DNA of 6,675 nt. It comes from Verrucomicrobia bacterium UBA6354. GTDB taxonomy: Bacteria; Verrucomicrobiota; Kiritimatiellia; RFP12; UBA1067. Positions 6,620 to 6,675 of the stretch are shown piece by piece. Within the stretch, counting starts at the first letter, position 1. The number at the start of each line of letters is the position of its first letter. Made by a program: the position numbers and the translations under genes. Where the stretch lies: the NCBI GenBank assembly GCA_002440145.1, contig DJRS01000079.1:498-7172 (forward strand), written 5' to 3'. Below the pieces are notes generated by a model. That model had not been told where the DNA came from. It was given only the letters and a program-made list of their open reading frames with translations, and did no database searches.

Positions 6620-6675
6620 ATGACGAAAGCAAAGAGTCTCGCTTGCGGCGCGCTTGCGCTGGGCCTCGCCGGCCT
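6620..6675 (+). CDS. start of another exported protein (partial, cut by window end)
   Basis: Only 18 complete codons are visible, reading MTKAKSLACGALALGLAG, a typical signal peptide with a Lys-containing start and an Ala/Leu/Gly core. It resembles the signal peptide of the preceding repeat protein (LAAGALAIG versus LACGALALG), hinting that this gene may encode a related surface protein. An in-frame ATG at 6584 would add 12 residues (MKVELGVNGTVQ). The 6620 start is preferred because it gives a normal short n-region and has a GGA at 6608-6610 nine bases upstream. The purine-rich AGAGAG at 6575-6580 sits too close to 6584 to be ideal. Function cannot be inferred beyond export. Confidence 0.6.
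   Translation, partial: MTKAKSLACGALALGLAG

Noticed and set aside
1..6675. Mobile elements, CRISPR arrays, tRNA or rRNA genes
   Set aside because: No transposase or integrase motifs, no spaced direct repeats, and practically all bases are accounted for by protein-coding genes.

Overview
The window is a GC-rich, almost entirely coding stretch from a bacterium, with all genes on the + strand. It holds three complete or near-complete secreted proteins and the first codons of a fourth. The gene content suggests a PVC-group bacterium such as Kiritimatiellota, Lentisphaerota or Verrucomicrobiota. The pointers are a GH42-like secreted glycosidase, a secreted GH28/GH49-like beta-helix enzyme, and a large protein with autotransporter-type beta-strand repeats. 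This placement is inference from family resemblance; no taxonomic marker gene is present.

Layout: 1-56 is an odd low-complexity left edge: a C run, an (AC)8 tract and a 15-base perfect palindrome containing TATAAT. It may be a repeat-bearing promoter or a contig-end artefact. 57-1979 encodes an exported clan GH-A, GH42-like glycoside hydrolase. 1972-4053 overlaps it by 8 bases and encodes an exported fusion: an apparently dead CE6/SASA-type esterase domain, a beta-sandwich, and a GH28/GH49-like parallel beta-helix. 4066-6546 follows after 12 bases and encodes an 826-residue exported beta-strand-repeat protein, probably a surface or matrix protein. 6547-6619 is a short gap with a weak hairpin. 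6620-6675 is the start of another exported protein whose signal peptide resembles that of the preceding gene.

The overlap, the 12-base gap and the purine-rich ribosome binding sites suggest one polycistronic unit. The likely theme is extracellular or periplasmic breakdown of a plant, algal or host glycan by two hydrolases, co-expressed with one or more repeat-type surface proteins. No transporter, TonB/SusCD pair, sulfatase or regulator is visible. The most notable observation is the esterase-like domain in the second protein: it keeps the family scaffold motifs but has lost every expected catalytic residue. No RNA genes, mobile elements or CRISPR arrays were seen.
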